Made by a program: the position numbers and the translations under genes
From: JAVVEW01 sp032251045
GTDB lineage: Bacteria; Pseudomonadota; Gammaproteobacteria; Methylococcales; Methylomonadaceae
Direction: 5' to 3'
Assembly (NCBI GenBank): GCA_032251045.1
Contig: JAVVEW010000005.1
Coordinates: 1 to 64,000 of the forward strand
Length of the DNA stretch: 64,000 nucleotides
The notes under the pieces: model-generated
Seen by the model: the letters and a program-made list of their open reading frames with translations, nothing else
Told to the model about the DNA's origin: nothing
The model's database searches: none
Shown here: one piece after another, positions 54,387-63,226 of the stretch
How positions within the stretch are numbered: position 1 is the first letter of the stretch
How the letters are laid out: each line of letters starts with the position of its first letter

Positions 54387-55569
54387 GGCCCTGTTGATAG
54401 GAAACTTGTGCACTGATGGCGTTCAGATGCTGCAATGCCCCGATAAAATCTAACTCATGGGTATCTTTGCCCGGCACCAGAGGTGTTTCATGACAGACGA
54501 TGACACGGGCGTAGCGCTCAGGATCAACGTTGTAAAGATAGTTATGAATAGCTTCTTGATAATTATCGGTAAAGCGTAATTTCGAGACGATAGCGCCTTC
54601 GACATAAATGGGCGAACGGGTGGTCGCCTGTATGATGACCGCATGGCCGCTGTGATCCAGCGCCCGGCCCAGTAAAAAAGCCGGCGCATTGCACTCGCCG
54701 GTGCCCAGTACCAACACCGGACGGCTATCGCCGGTAGCCGGTAAAAACGGCGTCAGCTCGGTCAGTGTTGACGCCGACAAAGTGATGGCCTGATCGAGAC
54801 CGGTTCGCCCAGGCCAGGCGATCAGATGCCGTTTGCAATGTCCATCGCCGGTGCTGCGCAAATCAGGGTCATGGTGGCCGGTCGGTTGGGGGGAAGCCGG
54901 TGTAAAACGCCATTGACCTTCCAATAAAGATACCCAGCGAATCGGTACACCGGCAGCTTGCATCGCCGCCTGACGATGCGCCGCCGAAGCAAAATTCACC
55001 AAACTGGCGATAATGACTTCCTCTAGCGCTGGATTAGCGGCGCGATACGCCTGGATCAAGCGGGCAAACGTCGCGCCGGTGCTGATTTCATCGTCGATCA
55101 ACACCAAGCGCCGCGCTTGGCTGAAATGATGACGATGCGCTGCCTGGGTCGGCCAATACAAATAGAAGTCCGCAGCATGACTGTGTGCTTCGACAAAATC
55201 CAGCGCGTCATAACCTGCCAGGTGATAGCGCGTGGTTTGCATGAACAGGCCAGAGGCCATGCCGGTCGCCAACGCCGCCTCATAAACCCCATAGCCAAGT
55301 CCTGTGGCGGTTTCCGCCATACCGATCCATAAAGCGGGCGCGTCAAAACCGGTTGCCAGAATTTTTTCCGACAATAACTGATAGGTATAGGCCATGGTTG
55401 CCGGCGTGACCGGGTAATGTTTACCGAGCACCTTGCTGACCAATAAAAAGCCTCGCGGGCTGTTAATGCGCGAGGCAAACCCTAATAGGTCAGTCAGCGC
55501 CAGGTCGCCCGCGTGCGCCGTCACCTGCAAGGTGCCGGTTCTGAGCTGGACAGTGATGGTCGTGTTCAT
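54355..55569 (-). CDS. Phosphoribosyltransferase-TRSP domain protein
   Basis: This 404-residue two-domain protein has a phosphoribosyltransferase domain with the PRPP loop VLIDDEISTGATF near residues 154-166. The C-terminal TRSP domain begins near residue 270 (LVLGTGECNAPAFLLGRAL and STRSP-like TTRSPI). The fusion is characteristic of Ter-associated operons proposed to make a nucleoside-like metabolite. It starts 25 bases after the TerD paralogue gene and overlaps the HAD gene. Confidence 0.85.
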   Translation of the reverse strand: MNTTITVQLRTGTLQVTAHAGDLALTDLLGFASRINSPRGFLLVSKVLGKHYPVTPATMAYTYQLLSEKILATGFDAPALWIGMAETATGLGYGVYEAALATGMASGLFMQTTRYHLAGYDALDFVEAHSHAADFYLYWPTQAAHRHHFSQARRLVLIDDEISTGATFARLIQAYRAANPALEEVIIASLVNFASAAHRQAAMQAAGVPIRWVSLLEGQWRFTPASPQPTGHHDPDLRSTGDGHCKRHLIAWPGRTGLDQAITLSASTLTELTPFLPATGDSRPVLVLGTGECNAPAFLLGRALDHSGHAVIIQATTRSPIYVEGAIVSKLRFTDNYQEAIHNYLYNVDPERYARVIVCHETPLVPGKDTHELDFIGALQHLNAISAQVSYQQGHAQFSFHRPG

Positions 55570-55594
55570 GGAAAAACGCGCCGGCCAACCCTTT

Positions 55595-56179
55595 TCATAG
55601 ATACGGGATAATCGCCGGAATCAATTGCTCGATGGTGCGTCCCGAGACCAGCTCACCCATTGCGTGCATTTTCCATTCACCATTGTGACGATACACTTTA
55701 GCCATGATTTGCGCTGTATGCGCACCTTGCGCACTCAGGCTATAACGGGCGATTTCCGCATTATTGTCGTCGTTGACGATACGGCAATAAGCATTGTCCA
55801 CCGCCTCAAAGGTTTGCCCGGTAAACGAATTGACCGTAAACACCAGTGATTTGACGTCTTCGTCGACCTTGGACAAGTCTACGATAATCTGTTCATCATC
55901 GCCATCACCCTCGCCGGTCAGGTTATCGCCGGTATGACGAATACTGCCGTCACGGCTTTTCAGTTGACGGAACCAGACCGTGTCGATCACGGTATTATCG
56001 TGACCGAATAACACACAGGACGCATCGAGGTCGATCGAACCGCCGCCGCCAAACAACCCACTGATTAAACCTTTCGGCTTAGCGGCATCCCAGCCAAGCC
56101 CCATGATGATACGCGTCAGAGCTTGTCCGGCTGCTTTGTCCAACGAGATTTTCTGCCCTTTGGTTAACGATATGGCCAT
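55595..56179 (-). CDS. TerD family protein, divergent (TerZ-like) paralogue
   Basis: This 194-residue single TerD domain has the calcium-binding residues IDLDASCVLF and [15 protein letters not shown] glycine-rich insertion (LISGLFGGGG) precedes the first acidic motif, unlike the other two TerD paralogues. It is the least like the other two and may have a specialised role. It sits between the TerD pair and the phosphoribosyltransferase gene. Confidence 0.88.
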   Translation of the reverse strand: MAISLTKGQKISLDKAAGQALTRIIMGLGWDAAKPKGLISGLFGGGGSIDLDASCVLFGHDNTVIDTVWFRQLKSRDGSIRHTGDNLTGEGDGDDEQIIVDLSKVDEDVKSLVFTVNSFTGQTFEAVDNAYCRIVNDDNNAEIARYSLSAQGAHTAQIMAKVYRHNGEWKMHAMGELVSGRTIEQLIPAIIPYL

Positions 56180-56223
56180 TTTGATTTTGATACCTTAAGT
56201 TAAATAAAGTGGATGCCTTCAAG

Positions 56224-56799
56224 TCACACATTCACGCCAAACGACGACGCCAAAGGCCCAAGGCCACCTTTGAAGCCTTGACCCACCGCCTTGAATTTCC
56301 AGTCGGCACCGTTACGGTACAAGTCGCCAAAAATCATTGCGGTTTCGATCGATGCGTCCTCGCTCAGATCGTATCGTGCGATTTCAGCGCCATTTTCTTG
56401 ATTGACAATGCGAATATAAGCTTTCGATACCTGGCCGAAATTTTGCTGTCTGGCCTCGGCATCATGAATGGTCACGGCGAAAGACACTTTATCGATATCG
56501 CTCGATAGTTTGTTCAGCTCGACCTCAATGACCTCATCGTCACCGTCACCTGCACCGGTCAGGTTGTCGCCTTGATGCACCACCGCGCCATCAGCGACGG
56601 ATTTATTGTTGTAAAAACAAAAATCCTGGTCATTGCGAACCTTGCCGTCCGTGGTTAACAAAAAACCGCTGGCGTCCAGGTCAAACGCCGCGCCGTCGGT
56701 GACTCTCGCGTCCCAACCCAGCCCCACCAGAATTTTGTTCAATCCCGGTGCTTCTTTGCTTAAATTAACATTGCCGCCTTTAGCGAGTGATACAGCCAT
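56224..56799 (-). CDS. terD: TerD family protein, paralogue 2
   Basis: This 191-residue TerD domain protein has [10 protein letters not shown] and [14 protein letters not shown] calcium sites and the closing [15 protein letters not shown]. Its [12 protein letters not shown] and [18 protein letters not shown] segments match TerD/TerE. It is very similar to the protein encoded at 56889-57464, so these arose by tandem duplication. The symbol could equally be terE. Confidence 0.88.
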   Translation of the reverse strand: MAVSLAKGGNVNLSKEAPGLNKILVGLGWDARVTDGAAFDLDASGFLLTTDGKVRNDQDFCFYNNKSVADGAVVHQGDNLTGAGDGDDEVIEVELNKLSSDIDKVSFAVTIHDAEARQQNFGQVSKAYIRIVNQENGAEIARYDLSEDASIETAMIFGDLYRNGADWKFKAVGQGFKGGLGPLASSFGVNV

Positions 56800-56888
56800 G
56801 GTAGTACCTCTTTTTTGATGGATGTGGAAACAGTCTTGCCAGCATCAACTCGGAACCTGACGCCGGCAGGGGATGAAGCGAATGATTA

Positions 56889-57464
56889 TTACAACTGAAC
56901 GCCGTGTTGAATAGCCAAGGCTTTTAAGCCACCGGCATAACCTTGACCGACGGCACGAAATTTCCATTCCGCACCATGCCGATAGATTTCACCAAACACC
57001 ATCGCCGTTTCGGTCGAGGCGTCTTCGCTCAAGTCATAGCGCGTGACTTCCAGGTTAGTGTCTTTATTGACCAGGCGAATCGCGGCATTGCGCACCTGGC
57101 CAAAATTTTGCCGCCGGGACTCGGCATCATGAATAGTGACAGCAACCACGATTTTGGTAATTTCAGCCGGAATTTTATCGAGCACAATATGAATCACCTC
57201 GTCATCACCGTCGCCTTCGCCGGTACGGTTATCACCGGTATGTTCAACCGAACCACAGGTGGATTTCAATTGGTTATAAAAAATAAAATCGTGGTCGGCG
57301 CGGACTTTATTATCGTCCTTGAGCATAAACACACTGGCATCCAAATCAAAGTCAGAGCCATCGGTTGACCGCGCATCCCAGCTGAGTCCGACATGAATAT
57401 TTTTCAATTGCGGATCGGTTTTACTCAGACTGATATTGCCGCCCTTACTAAGCGAAATAGCCAT
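56889..57464 (-). CDS. terD: TerD family protein, paralogue 1
   Basis: This 191-residue TerD domain protein has [24 protein letters not shown] and [15 protein letters not shown] signatures. TerD proteins bind calcium and form complexes with TerC at the inner membrane in studied systems. It lies 18 bases downstream of the TerC-like gene and 89 bases before paralogue 2. Confidence 0.9.
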   Translation of the reverse strand: MAISLSKGGNISLSKTDPQLKNIHVGLSWDARSTDGSDFDLDASVFMLKDDNKVRADHDFIFYNQLKSTCGSVEHTGDNRTGEGDGDDEVIHIVLDKIPAEITKIVVAVTIHDAESRRQNFGQVRNAAIRLVNKDTNLEVTRYDLSEDASTETAMVFGEIYRHGAEWKFRAVGQGYAGGLKALAIQHGVQL

Positions 57465-57482
57465 TGAATCGCCTCCTGAAAG

Positions 57483-58502
57483 TTAATGAGAAGAACTGCT
57501 TTCGGCCTTTTTATAGCGCATCGATGAAAACACTGCCAGCACGATCAGTGCGGCGCCGATCAAACCGGTAAAGACCTCGGGAATCGGAGTGTGGGTTGTG
57601 ATCAGCATGATGACCGCCAAAATGCCGATAGCATAATGAGCGCCATGTTCGAGAAAAACGTACTCATCCAGGGTTCCTTGATTGACCAGATAAACCGTCA
57701 AAGACCTGACAAACATCGCGCCGATACCCAACCCCAGCATGATAATCACGATATTGCGGGTGATGGCGAATGCGCCGATGACACCGTCGAAAGAAAACGA
57801 CGCATCCAGAATTTCAAGATAAATAAACGACATCGCGCCGCTTTTTTTGATCACATCGCTGCCTGTAGCACCCTCTTCGGCTTCCGATGCAAAAAAACTG
57901 TCCAGGCTACTGACCAGGCCATACAGGAAAATACCCAAAATGCCGCCCAACAGCACGTCCGGGCCATCGAGTGCCGGCACCAACTGATACGTTATCAATA
58001 ACAACAACAAGGATAAAGTTGTAGCTATCGCATCGATTTTGCCCAGTTCTTGAATTTTCTGTTCCAGCCGCCCCAGCCAATAAATATCCCGCGCCTCATC
58101 GAATAAAAAGGAAAACGCCACTAACAGTAAAAAAGTACCGCCAAATGCGGCGATAAACGGATGTGCGTCATGCAGGTAGCGCGAATACTGATCCGGGTCA
58201 GCCAACGCCATTTGCGTGACTTGCCACAGACCCAGGTCGGCGGCAAAGGCGACAATCAACACCGGAAACACCAAACGCATACCAAACACGGCGACGACAA
58301 TCCCCCAGGTTAAAAACCGGCGTTGCCATAAGGGTGACATGGTTTTCAGCACCGACGCATTGACCACCGCGTTATCGAATGACAGGCTTACCTCCAAAAC
58401 ACCCAGAATAAGCGCCAACACAGCCGCTTGCAAACCACCAAAGCCAAAGGCGACGACCAAACAAACCAGTGTAAAAAACAACGACAATCGAAAGTGACGC
58501 AT
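57483..58502 (-). CDS. TerC/DUF475-like integral membrane protein
   Basis: This 339-residue protein has about nine transmembrane helices and acidic in-membrane residues: VSLSFDNAVVNASVL (residues about 33-47) and LEILDASFSFDGVIGAFAIT (about 227-246). This is the TerC-type core of the DUF475 family, probably a metal-ion exporter or scaffold for TerB/TerD proteins. The ATG at 58502 gives the usual N-terminus; the open frame upstream to 58652 runs through an IS-derived tail and is not part of the protein. It is the first gene of the ten-gene operon. Confidence 0.9.
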   Translation of the reverse strand: MRHFRLSLFFTLVCLVVAFGFGGLQAAVLALILGVLEVSLSFDNAVVNASVLKTMSPLWQRRFLTWGIVVAVFGMRLVFPVLIVAFAADLGLWQVTQMALADPDQYSRYLHDAHPFIAAFGGTFLLLVAFSFLFDEARDIYWLGRLEQKIQELGKIDAIATTLSLLLLLITYQLVPALDGPDVLLGGILGIFLYGLVSSLDSFFASEAEEGATGSDVIKKSGAMSFIYLEILDASFSFDGVIGAFAITRNIVIIMLGLGIGAMFVRSLTVYLVNQGTLDEYVFLEHGAHYAIGILAVIMLITTHTPIPEVFTGLIGAALIVLAVFSSMRYKKAESSSSH

Positions 58503-58529
58503 CTTTATCTCTTTAATGTTAAATGAATA

Positions 58530-58684
58530 TTGACATCCTCCCTGGCCTTCAGGCCGGAGATTCCTGCGGCGCTCAAGCAGCTCATGTTGCTTGAGTCGCT
58601 TCGGTGGGTTCTTGGCCCGACGCCCCAACAGCCGGACGAAGTCTCTGCACAAGCTATAACCGGGCGTGTCCCGCCCTTAAAACA
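58530..58684 (-). mobile_element. Orphan 3' end of an IS200/IS605-type TnpB element
   Basis: On the minus strand the sequence encodes VLRAGHARL (58683-58657), a TnpB C-terminal motif, followed after a stop and frame change by IACAETSSG and a THRSDSS-like segment. It ends with an RE-like tip reading GGAGGATGTCAA (58541-58530). The stem GGCCTGAAGGCC lies just before it. TnpB elements end this way and their right end encodes the guide RNA. No tnpB coding body, left end or TnpA is present: pgpA starts only about 30 bases upstream. The remnant lies in the leader of the TerC-like gene. Confidence 0.65.
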
Positions 58685-58714
58685 ATCAAGCGCATCCAGG
58701 TTGCCACTTTGCCG

Positions 58715-59206
58715 TTAAACCAGCAGCGCATATCCCCAAAAACAGGCTAATGTATAAATCGCCGCCAAGGCATCGTCAAACATCACGCCAAAACCGTTTT
58801 TGAGTTTCTGATCAAAAAAACCAATAGGCCAGGGCTTTACAATATCAAAAAACCGAAACAGCAAAAAAGCCACGCCAAAGGCCACAGGTGTTAGCGGAAT
58901 CATCACCAGAATAAACAGCATGGCGACGATTTCATCCCAAACAATGCCTGAGTGATCAGGCACGCCGAAATAAGCGCCGGCCTGGTCACAAAGATAAATA
59001 CCTATGACAAAAAAAACGGCCAGAACGGCCAGTATGAAAGTGCTCGGCATCAGCGCCATAAGCAGAAAATACAACGGATACGCCACCAGCGTTCCAATCG
59101 TTCCAGGCGCTTTCGGACTCAAGCCGCTGCCAAAGCCAAAAGCGACAAATAAAACAGGGTCAGAGCTAATCGTCTGAAAATCTAACTTAGGTCGCTGTGT
59201 CATCAT
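58715..59206 (-). CDS. pgpA: Phosphatidylglycerophosphatase A
   Basis: This protein of about 163 residues has four membrane segments and conserved PgpA motifs: FGFGSGLSPKAPGTIGTL (residues about 23-40), HSGIVWDEIVAML (near 86-98) and KNGFGVMFDDALAAIYT. PgpA removes phosphate from phosphatidylglycerophosphate in phospholipid synthesis. Two adjacent ATGs (59206 and 59203) are the best starts. It is separated from the TerC-like gene by the TnpB remnant. Confidence 0.93.
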   Translation of the reverse strand: MMTQRPKLDFQTISSDPVLFVAFGFGSGLSPKAPGTIGTLVAYPLYFLLMALMPSTFILAVLAVFFVIGIYLCDQAGAYFGVPDHSGIVWDEIVAMLFILVMIPLTPVAFGVAFLLFRFFDIVKPWPIGFFDQKLKNGFGVMFDDALAAIYTLACFWGYALLV

Positions 59207-59671
59207 TATTATCTCGCCAATCGAACCATAGACACAGTCCGAGAGCATAGGCTAGTGAGGAAAGAACAGGCGGCTGTTTTACGCGTTCAACTGCCGAAAA
59301 GAACAAGCCTTGATAAGGCAAGAGCCTTCAATATAGTCATGTTCAACAACCACTGTCAAGCAACAGCCTCCCGGATCAGCCATACTGACCCGAACCTTCT
59401 GGCGAGTACGAACCACACCGTAATACAGCACTCCTGCTACCGACAGGCTTGGTCTGTGGCTCTTTTATGCGATTCTGCCCGGCTCCACCTCAAAACCAAT
59501 CACAACGCGATGCCCATCAGATGAATCGACTGATTGCCTACATCATGCTTAAGCCTAAGCTGCGCCAGCGCCCTGCCCTCGGGCGCCAGCTCTACCTCGT
59601 TAAACAAATACACCGGGCCGTTCTTGTGCCGTGCCCGTATGCCGCTTTGCCGCATACGGGCTACATGTTGC
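59207..59671. other. Intergenic region between pgpA and the RTX gene, with a hairpin
   Basis: This 465-base stretch contains no gene I can support. A hairpin with arms CCCGTATGC/GCATACGGG and a nine-base loop lies at 59634-59660, just past the RTX stop. It could protect the 3' end of the RTX message. A minus-strand frame over 59500-59670 (GPVYLFNEVELAPEGRALAQ and following) looks partly protein-like but has no convincing start or relatives I know. Confidence 0.4.
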
Positions 59672-60814
59672 CTACACCCAACCGTCAAATTGCAGCACGC
59701 TGCCCACGGCGGCAATGGCTTCGTCGCCGGCGGCCAGTTCGATGGCCAGGCCATCGCGGTCGAGGTCGCCGTTGTTGAGCCGGTCGAGCAGACCGTCGCG
59801 TTCGTCGGTGTTGGCATTGCGGCCTAAGGTGTTTTGGAATACCGCCTGGATAAAGCCGGCATTGTCCAGGCTGTTGAGGTCTTGGGCCTGATCGTTGAAC
59901 CAGTCGAGTATCGGGCGGTAGTTGGCCGGGTCTTGCACCAGCTCCAGGCCAAGTTGCCATTCTTCGACGCTGGCGTCGCGGTTGAGGTAGGTTTGCACTA
60001 AACGTCCTAACACACCTTCGACGGCGTTACGCGCCAGCAGGGTGCTGTCGCCGTCTGCGTAGGCAATAGCTTCGGCGTTGCTGAGCGATAGCATGGCGCC
60101 GTCGTCAAAGTGGGTGAGTTCGAGCTGGTTTTGGTTGTCGGTCAGATGCACGTCGCTGCGTGCGCCGTTGACATCGAGCACGTCGAAGCCTTCACCGCCA
60201 TCGATTTGCCAGGCCAGGCCGCGTGGCAGTTGGCCGCGTTCGTCATTGTCGCTGCCGATAAAGCTGCGGTTGACATCTAAACGCACGAGGTTGGCATTGG
60301 TGTCGAGACCTTCCAGCAGTTCGGCGTTGCTGAGTGTTTTCACCGCATCGGGGGCGAGGACATCACGGAACAGGTTGGCCAAATCGTCGGCGCTGTTGTC
60401 GGTCAGCGTTTGCACGATAGCACCTTCTTGTTGGGTGAGGTCGCGGCCCAGCCAGGTGGTAACCAGGTGATGGGCGACGGCTTCGGCCTCGTTGTGGGCG
60501 AGGTTAAGCGCAGCGCCGTTAGCAAAGACGATTTGTTCGACATCGGTAAAGGTGTCGATTTCGCCGGTGACGTTGTGGGTGAGCGTGACGCCAAGGTTGT
60601 CGCTGCGCTGGACATCGTAATCGTCCAGGCTGCCGCTTTGTATAGCGAGATCGAAGCCAAAGCCGCCGTTGAGGCGGTCGTTGCCGGTGCCGCCGTCGAG
60701 GCGGTCGTGGTCGGCGCCGCCATACACCACGTCATTACCCGCGCCACCAAAGGTCTGGTCGTCGCCGCCCAGGCTGCCGACGGTATCTTCGCCGCCGTTG
60801 CTGAAAATCTTCAC
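59672..60814 (-). CDS. RTX/DUF4214 protein fragment
   Basis: This 380-residue fragment begins directly in GGXGXDXXX calcium-binding repeats (GGAGNDVVYGGADHDRLDGG, residues about 20-50). Two DUF4214-type helical domains follow (FIQAVFQNTLGRNANTDERDGLLDRL near the end). RTX proteins are normally much larger and secreted by type I systems, and the N-terminal part is missing. The apparent start is a GTG placed within an inverted repeat at the junction with the TPR gene. Full-length family members keep the secretion signal at the C-terminus, which is present here. Confidence 0.75.
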   Translation of the reverse strand: MKIFSNGGEDTVGSLGGDDQTFGGAGNDVVYGGADHDRLDGGTGNDRLNGGFGFDLAIQSGSLDDYDVQRSDNLGVTLTHNVTGEIDTFTDVEQIVFANGAALNLAHNEAEAVAHHLVTTWLGRDLTQQEGAIVQTLTDNSADDLANLFRDVLAPDAVKTLSNAELLEGLDTNANLVRLDVNRSFIGSDNDERGQLPRGLAWQIDGGEGFDVLDVNGARSDVHLTDNQNQLELTHFDDGAMLSLSNAEAIAYADGDSTLLARNAVEGVLGRLVQTYLNRDASVEEWQLGLELVQDPANYRPILDWFNDQAQDLNSLDNAGFIQAVFQNTLGRNANTDERDGLLDRLNNGDLDRDGLAIELAAGDEAIAAVGSVLQFDGWV

Positions 60815-60846
60815 TTCGCTAGCGCTCCGTTTCCAAGATTTTCAGC
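60800..60846. repeat. Inverted repeat at the RTX/TPR-glycosyltransferase junction
   Basis: Arms GCTGAAAATCTT (60800-60811) and AAGATTTTCAGC (60835-60846) are perfectly inverted; adding seven outer bases gives 18 of 19 matches. A 23-base spacer lies between. The first coding bases of the RTX fragment and the last of the TPR gene lie inside this repeat, suggesting a recombination junction. No T-run fits a terminator. Confidence 0.7.
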
Positions 60847-61859
60847 GACGGCGACACATAGCCGATGTTCAGGCGCGGCGCCGGCGGCGCGGGTGTGTGC
60901 GGACACGGCGGCAGGGCACGGGCCAGGCGGGTGAAATAGGCGGCGTGTTGCCGGGCCAGGCGCAGTAACAAGGCTGGCGGTATCGGCATGGCCAGCAACG
61001 ACATCAGGGGCAGCGGCGCGGCCTCGGCGTGCTCGGCCTGGGCGCTTAACCGGGCGGTCAACTCGGCCATGCGTTCGGAATAGCCGGCCCAGTCGGCTTG
61101 CAGATTTTTGATGGCGGCGATATGGCAATGCAGTTTGACATCGTCCGGCATCAGCGCCAGGGCTTGTTGGTAATAGGCCAAGGCCTGGTTCAGGTTGTGG
61201 CGCTCGGCGAGTTGCGCGAGATTGTACCAGGGCTGGCTGAATTCGGGATCCAGTCGCCGGGCGCGCTGGTAACAACGCTCCGCCAGTTCGGTAGTGCCCG
61301 CTTCTTGCAGCGCCGCGCCTAAGGCGTTATACGCTGTCGCCGTCGGTTTTAGGCGCACGGAGGCGCGATAACAGTCCAGGGCTTTGGCGATTTCGCCATA
61401 ACGTTGATACAACTGCCCCAGCTCCAGATGCAGGGCGGCGTCTTCGGGTGCCAGATTGAGCGTGTTGCGATAGGCGTGTTCCGCAAAAATGAATTCGCCG
61501 TGTTCGGCATAGGCTTTCGCCAGGTTGTGATGGGCTAACGGTAAATCAGGCCGTAACACCAGGGCGCGATGGCCATGGGCGATGGCGGCATCGAGTCGGC
61601 CTTCAAGCTGTTCCAGCGCGGCCAGATTGGCATGCAACACGGCGTGTTCGGGGGCGATGGCCAGCGCCTTTTGATAGACTGCCCTGGCTTCATCTACAGC
61701 GCCGGATTGCTGCAAGGCATTGGCCAGGTTGTTGTAAGCCGAGATAAACCCAGGCTGCTGCGCGATAACCTGACGAAAACAGCGGATGGCTTCGGCATGA
61801 TCGCCTTGCCGGCGTGCCGTGCGGCCTTGTTCGAATATCGTTTTGCTGCTTGCTGTCAT
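60819..61859 (-). CDS. TPR protein: truncated O-GlcNAc-transferase-like (SPY-type) glycosyltransferase
   Basis: This 346-residue protein has about eight tetratricopeptide repeats (for example GFISAYNNLANALQQSGAVD and ALAIAPEHAVLHANLAALEQ, residues about 30-250). A linker follows, then RLNIGYVSP, the sequence that starts the catalytic region of Glyco_transf_41 enzymes. It stops nine residues later (SLKILETER), so the catalytic domain of some 350 residues is missing. It ends in the inverted repeat next to the RTX fragment. A binding-only role is possible but it is probably non-functional as a transferase. Confidence 0.75.
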   Translation of the reverse strand: MTASSKTIFEQGRTARRQGDHAEAIRCFRQVIAQQPGFISAYNNLANALQQSGAVDEARAVYQKALAIAPEHAVLHANLAALEQLEGRLDAAIAHGHRALVLRPDLPLAHHNLAKAYAEHGEFIFAEHAYRNTLNLAPEDAALHLELGQLYQRYGEIAKALDCYRASVRLKPTATAYNALGAALQEAGTTELAERCYQRARRLDPEFSQPWYNLAQLAERHNLNQALAYYQQALALMPDDVKLHCHIAAIKNLQADWAGYSERMAELTARLSAQAEHAEAAPLPLMSLLAMPIPPALLLRLARQHAAYFTRLARALPPCPHTPAPPAPRLNIGYVSPSLKILETER

Positions 61860-62019
61860 GAGGCGGTTGACGCTATGGCTCGTTAGCTGATCTTTATCAG
61901 CATACTAAATACAAAAAACCACCGCAACCGCATGTAAACAATAAGGTATGGCGATCGCCCCCCCCCCGCTGAGCTCGCCCTGCCGCCGACACCTGTCAAA
62001 CGCGCCACCGACCCCTCTT

Positions 62020-62259
62020 CCTGCATCGAGATTGAGCTGACCGGCGCTGTCTTCGCTTTTCAGCATCGGCTCCAGCACGCAGCTCCTTGAGTTTGTCGGT
62101 GAGCTGGTCGAGATGGGTGGCGCGGCGCGTGCAAAACAAAATATTTGCCGCTGGCAATCAAGTGCTGGACGTCCGACCAGTCGATGCGCTCTAAAGGTGG
62201 AATGTGTGGTAATGCGGCTCGGCCTCGATCGGCCCTGCGGTATTGAAGAAGCGTTCTAT
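62020..62259 (-). pseudogene. Degraded AAA-ATPase-like gene fragment
   Basis: Reading the minus strand, IERFFNTAGPIEAEPHYH is followed, after a one-base frame change, by IPPLERIDWSDVQHLI and SGKYFVLHAPR. This is the usual start of AAA-ATPase-like (DUF1703-neighbour type) proteins, just before the P-loop. The P-loop region itself is deleted, and LDQLTDKLKEL plus LEPMLKSEDSAGQLNLD continue in other frames. This shows frameshifts and an internal deletion. A run of ten cytosines at 61958-61967, preceded by GCGATCGC, lies at its far end. Confidence 0.65.
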
Positions 62260-62349
62260 GTCGTACCTGGTTGGGCGATTCGGTTGTGAATACCCATCTT
62301 TAATGCAGCATGGTATACGACGGTGAGTCATCGAGAAATCCCCCTCAAT

Positions 62350-62368
62350 CCCCCTTTGCAAAAGGGGG
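62350..62368. repeat. C5T3/A3G5 palindrome
   Basis: The arms CCCCCTTT and AAAGGGGG surround a three-base loop (GCA) 100 bases from the tatC stop. Its arms resemble those of the palindrome at 49787-49809. It may act as a terminator or be a dispersed repeat. The surrounding sequence up to 62467 has no gene. Confidence 0.55.
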
Positions 62369-62467
62369 AAGCTGATCATGCAACCTCAATCTGCTTTTGC
62401 CAAAGGGGCAGCCGGTAGAGCAGGCCGTTGCTAAAATAGGCCTTCACCCCGTTATGGCTGTGAATGG

Positions 62468-63226
62468 TTAGGGCAGTAAATCACGATTTTCCTCAGGGGT
62501 GTTTTTAGGTACGAACAGCCGCGAGAATAAAACACCCAGCTCAAATAAAATCCACATGGGTACGGCTAACAGCGTTTGCGAAATCGCATCGGGCGGGGTC
62601 AAGAACATGCCAATGATAAATGCACCCACAATGACATAAGGCCGTTTCTGGCTGAGCGCTTTAGGCGTGGTCATGCCGGTCCAAACCAAAACGATGGCGA
62701 CAATGGGTACCTCAAAAGCCAGGCCAAACGCAAAGAACAAAGTGAGGACGAAATCCAGATATTTGCTGATGTCGGTCATCATCGTGACCCCGGCCGGCGC
62801 AGCCGCCGTTAAAAACGCAAAAATCAATGGAAACACAACGAAATAGGCAAATACCGCACCGGCGTAAAACAATAAGGTGCTGGCCAGCAGCAACGGCAAC
62901 AACATGCGTTTTTCATTACGGTACAAACCGGGCGCGACAAACATCCAGAATTGATACAGGATCACTGGCGCTGAAGCAAAAATGGCAGTCACCAAGGCCA
63001 GTTTGAAGGGGGTAAAAAACGGCGAGGCAACATCGATGGCGATCATCTGCGTGCCTTTGGGCAAGTGCTGCAACAAAGGCCCGGCCAGATAGGTGTATAA
63101 CTCGTTGGCGTAATAACTCAAGCCTAAAAATACCAGCAACACGACCAGCACGACCTTGAGCAAGCGATTACGCAGCTCAACCAGATGAGAGATCAAGGTT
63201 TGTGGAGAATCAGCGTCGCTCATCAT
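62468..63226 (-). CDS. tatC: Sec-independent translocase subunit TatC
   Basis: This 252-residue protein has six transmembrane helices and the TatC signatures LISHLVELRNRLL near residue 12 and FWMFVAPGLYRNEKRMLLP near 93-111, which bind twin-arginine signals. Tat exports folded cofactor proteins. It overlaps tatB by 17 bases and is the last gene of tatABC. Confidence 0.97.
   Translation of the reverse strand: MMSDADSPQTLISHLVELRNRLLKVVLVVLLVFLGLSYYANELYTYLAGPLLQHLPKGTQMIAIDVASPFFTPFKLALVTAIFASAPVILYQFWMFVAPGLYRNEKRMLLPLLLASTLLFYAGAVFAYFVVFPLIFAFLTAAAPAGVTMMTDISKYLDFVLTLFFAFGLAFEVPIVAIVLVWTGMTTPKALSQKRPYVIVGAFIIGMFLTPPDAISQTLLAVPMWILFELGVLFSRLFVPKNTPEENRDLLP

Noticed and set aside
58502..58652. 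Upstream extension of the TerC-like protein
   Set aside because: The extra 50 residues are translated from the TnpB-like remnant and do not match the TerC family N-terminus.
59500..59817. 105-residue minus-strand frame overlapping the RTX 3' end
   Set aside because: It mostly overlaps the RTX coding region in another frame; only the last 40 residues look protein-like and no start or family supports it.
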